Shown here: piece by piece, positions 62,592-64,000 of the stretch
Numbering within the stretch: the first letter of the stretch is position 1
How the letters are laid out: the number at the start of each line of letters is the position of its first letter
Assembly (NCBI RefSeq): GCF_030362815.1
Contig: NZ_JAUCGR010000001.1
Coordinates: 860,024-924,023 of the forward strand
Direction of reading: 5' to 3'
Length of the DNA stretch: 64,000 nucleotides
Origin: Cellulomonas edaphi
GTDB lineage: Bacteria > Actinomycetota > Actinomycetes > Actinomycetales > Cellulomonadaceae
The notes under the pieces: model-generated
What the model was told of the DNA's origin: nothing
Seen by the model: the letters and a program-made list of their open reading frames with translations, nothing else
Databases searched by the model: none
Translations under genes and position numbers: made by a program

Positions 62592-62592
62592 G
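62563..62592 (+). promoter_or_regulatory. FliA-type promoter of cheA, inside csrA
   Basis: CCTCA-N18-CGATGAG. The -10 covers the csrA stop codon. It opens the chemotaxis unit that continues beyond the window. Confidence 0.75.
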
Positions 62593-62621
62593 GGGTTAGC
62601 CGGAGCGGTACACCCCATCAG

Positions 62622-62639
62622 CGCCCGGCGGGGAGGGCG
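62622..62639 (+). promoter_or_regulatory. cheA leader hairpin with GGA loop
   Basis: CGCCC/GGGCG stem with loop GGCGGGGA. The GGGAGG ribosome-binding sequence lies in its loop and right arm just before the GTG, so folding or CsrA binding could block translation. The stem is only 5 bp. Confidence 0.35.
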
Positions 62640-62641
62640 TT

Positions 62642-64000
62642 GTGGAGGACATCGACGAGATCGTCCGCGAGTTCCTGGTCGAGAGTCACGAGAACCTGGA
62701 CCAGCTGGACCGCGACCTCGTAGCACTCGAGGAGCACCCCGGTTCACGCGAGCTGCTGAGCAGCGTGTTCCGCACCATCCATACGATCAAGGGGACCAGC
62801 GGGTTCCTCGCGTTCAACCGGCTCGAGCAGCTCACGCACGTGGGCGAGAACCTGCTGGTGGAGCTGCGCGACGGCCGGCGCTCGATGGACCAGCCGACCA
62901 CCGACGTGCTGCTGCGCATGGTGGACACGGTCCGCGACCTGCTGTCCGCGATCGAGAGCACCGGCGGCGAGGGCGACGTCGACGTCGAGACCACGCGCGC
63001 CGCGATCGTCGCCGTGCAGGAGGGTGGAGCGGCGCCGGCCGCCCCCGCTCCGGTGGTCGAGGTCGAGGTCGAGGTCGAGCCGGTCCCCGCCGACGACCAG
63101 CCCGTCGCCGAGGCCGCGCCCGTCGGGGCCGCAGACGACCGGCCGGCCGCCGAGGCCGCGCCCGTCGGGCTCGTCCCGGCGCCCCGCGCGGCCGAGCCGG
63201 CTGCACCTGCAGCGCCCGCCCCCGCTGCGCCCGCCCCCGGGGCGCCGGCGGCACCCGCCGCACCCCGGGCCTCCACCGCCCCGGCCGCGGCCCTCGAGGA
63301 CACCGGGACCCTGCGCGGCGCGGCCGACTCCTCCATCCGCGTCGACGTCGAGCTGCTGGACTCGCTCATGCGGCAGGTCGGCGAGCTGGTGCTGGCGCGC
63401 AACCGGATCAGCCGGCTCGCGTCGTCGGCGCAGGACGTGGACCTTGCCCGCTCGGCGCAGCAGCTCAACCTCATCGCGTCCGAGCTGCAGGAGGGCGTCA
63501 TGCGCACGCGCATGCAGCCCATCGAGCACGTGTGGTCCAAGATGCCGCGCGTCGTGCGCGACCTCGCCGCGCTGTGCGGTCGCGAGGTCCGCCTCGAGAT
63601 GGTCGGTGGCGACACCGAGCTCGACCGTGGCCTGCTCGAGGCGGTCAAGGACCCGCTGACGCACCTCGTGCGCAACGCGGTCGACCACGGCATCGAGTCG
63701 CCCGCCGATCGCGTCGCGGCCGGCAAGCCGCCGGTCGGCGTGCTCGAGCTGCGCGCCTCGCACGCCGGTGGCCAGGTCTCGGTCGAGGTCCGCGACGACG
63801 GCCGCGGTGTCGACCCCGAGGTCGTGGCCGCGAAGGCCGTCGCGAAGGGGCTGCGCACGGCCGACCAGGTGGCGGCGATGAGCAGCAACGAGCTGCTCCA
63901 GCTGCTCTTCCTGCCGGGCTTCTCGACGGCGGACAAGGTCACCAACGTCTCGGGTCGAGGCGTCGGCATGGACGTGGTCCGCACGCGCATCGAGTCCATC
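62642..64000 (+). CDS. cheA: Chemotaxis histidine kinase CheA, 3' truncated
   Basis: The first 453 residues are visible; the gene runs off the window. P1 (HPt) carries the phosphorylated His47 in TIHTIKGTSGF. A Pro/Ala/Val-rich linker (about 125-225) replaces an obvious CheY-binding P2 domain. P3 dimerisation (about 230-300) and the start of the P4 ATPase (HLVRNAVDHGIESP, VRDDGRGVDPEVV, GRGVGMDVV) follow. GTG is used, with GGGAGG six nt upstream. It should phosphorylate CheY to control the motor. Confidence 0.95.
   Translation, partial: MEDIDEIVREFLVESHENLDQLDRDLVALEEHPGSRELLSSVFRTIHTIKGTSGFLAFNRLEQLTHVGENLLVELRDGRRSMDQPTTDVLLRMVDTVRDLLSAIESTGGEGDVDVETTRAAIVAVQEGGAAPAAPAPVVEVEVEVEPVPADDQPVAEAAPVGAADDRPAAEAAPVGLVPAPRAAEPAAPAAPAPAAPAPGAPAAPAAPRASTAPAAALEDTGTLRGAADSSIRVDVELLDSLMRQVGELVLARNRISRLASSAQDVDLARSAQQLNLIASELQEGVMRTRMQPIEHVWSKMPRVVRDLAALCGREVRLEMVGGDTELDRGLLEAVKDPLTHLVRNAVDHGIESPADRVAAGKPPVGVLELRASHAGGQVSVEVRDDGRGVDPEVVAAKAVAKGLRTADQVAAMSSNELLQLLFLPGFSTADKVTNVSGRGVGMDVVRTRIESI

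Overview
The window is a very GC-rich chromosomal segment with dense, often 4-bp-overlapping genes and many GTG starts. It reads as a motile actinobacterium of the order Micrococcales, most likely Cellulomonadaceae. That placement is an inference from family content (DUF3263, DUF3027, DUF2530, LytR_C, XPB helicase, a DasR-type PTS and an actinobacterial flagellar cluster); no 16S gene or marker tree is available here. I saw no rRNA, tRNA, CRISPR array, IS element or prophage.

Positions 1-11063 are mixed housekeeping. They hold the end of a SipW-type secreted protein, a GDSL hydrolase, ung, a DUF3263 protein and a LytR_C membrane protein. These are followed by groEL behind two CIRCE operators, an MFS exporter, a uridine-kinase-like protein, an AlaT-like aminotransferase, a WXG100 protein, and a degenerate 17-bp tandem repeat that runs into an HD-type phosphohydrolase gene. 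Positions 11148-16645 form a complete phosphotransferase system: HPr, EI, EIIC, a GntR/DasR-type regulator, two tandem EIIB proteins and EIIA. Three near-perfect TGGTCTAGACCA-type operators tie the cluster to its regulator. Positions 16658-31110 hold a two-component system, a glutamine amidotransferase, an ABC-F ATPase, the XPB helicase with its partner protein, an M20 peptidase, a cold-shock protein, DUF3027, a sacsin-type ATPase and DUF2530.

Positions 31120-64000 are an almost uninterrupted flagellar and chemotaxis locus. Leftward genes are an EAL/HDOD protein, fliW, flgL, flgK and flgN. Rightward genes are a FliA/WhiG-type sigma factor, two tandem flagellins, fliD, fliS and a FliT-like protein, then flgB-flgC-fliE-F-G-H-I-J, an NlpC/P60 hydrolase, fliK, flgD, flgE, flbD, motA, motB, fliL, fliM, N, O, P, Q, R, flhB, flhA, a FlhF-like protein, csrA and the start of cheA.

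Two layers of control can be read directly. First, eight promoter-like sites with one architecture (CTCA-type -35, exactly 18 bp, CGATRG-type -10) precede every flagellar transcription block, which defines a candidate FliA regulon. Second, leaders behind several of these promoters contain hairpins that expose GGA in the loop. The window also encodes CsrA and its antagonist FliW, so a CsrA-FliW-flagellin partner switch like that of Bacillus is likely and may reach beyond flagellin. A perfect CRP/GlxR-type palindrome lies in the 392-bp gap before the sigma-factor gene. Other oddities are a FlhF homologue with no GTPase P-loop, a FliM whose start codon sits at its predicted transcription start, no CheY-binding motif at the N-terminus of FliM or FliN, and a terminator hairpin that shares its bases with the flbD promoter.
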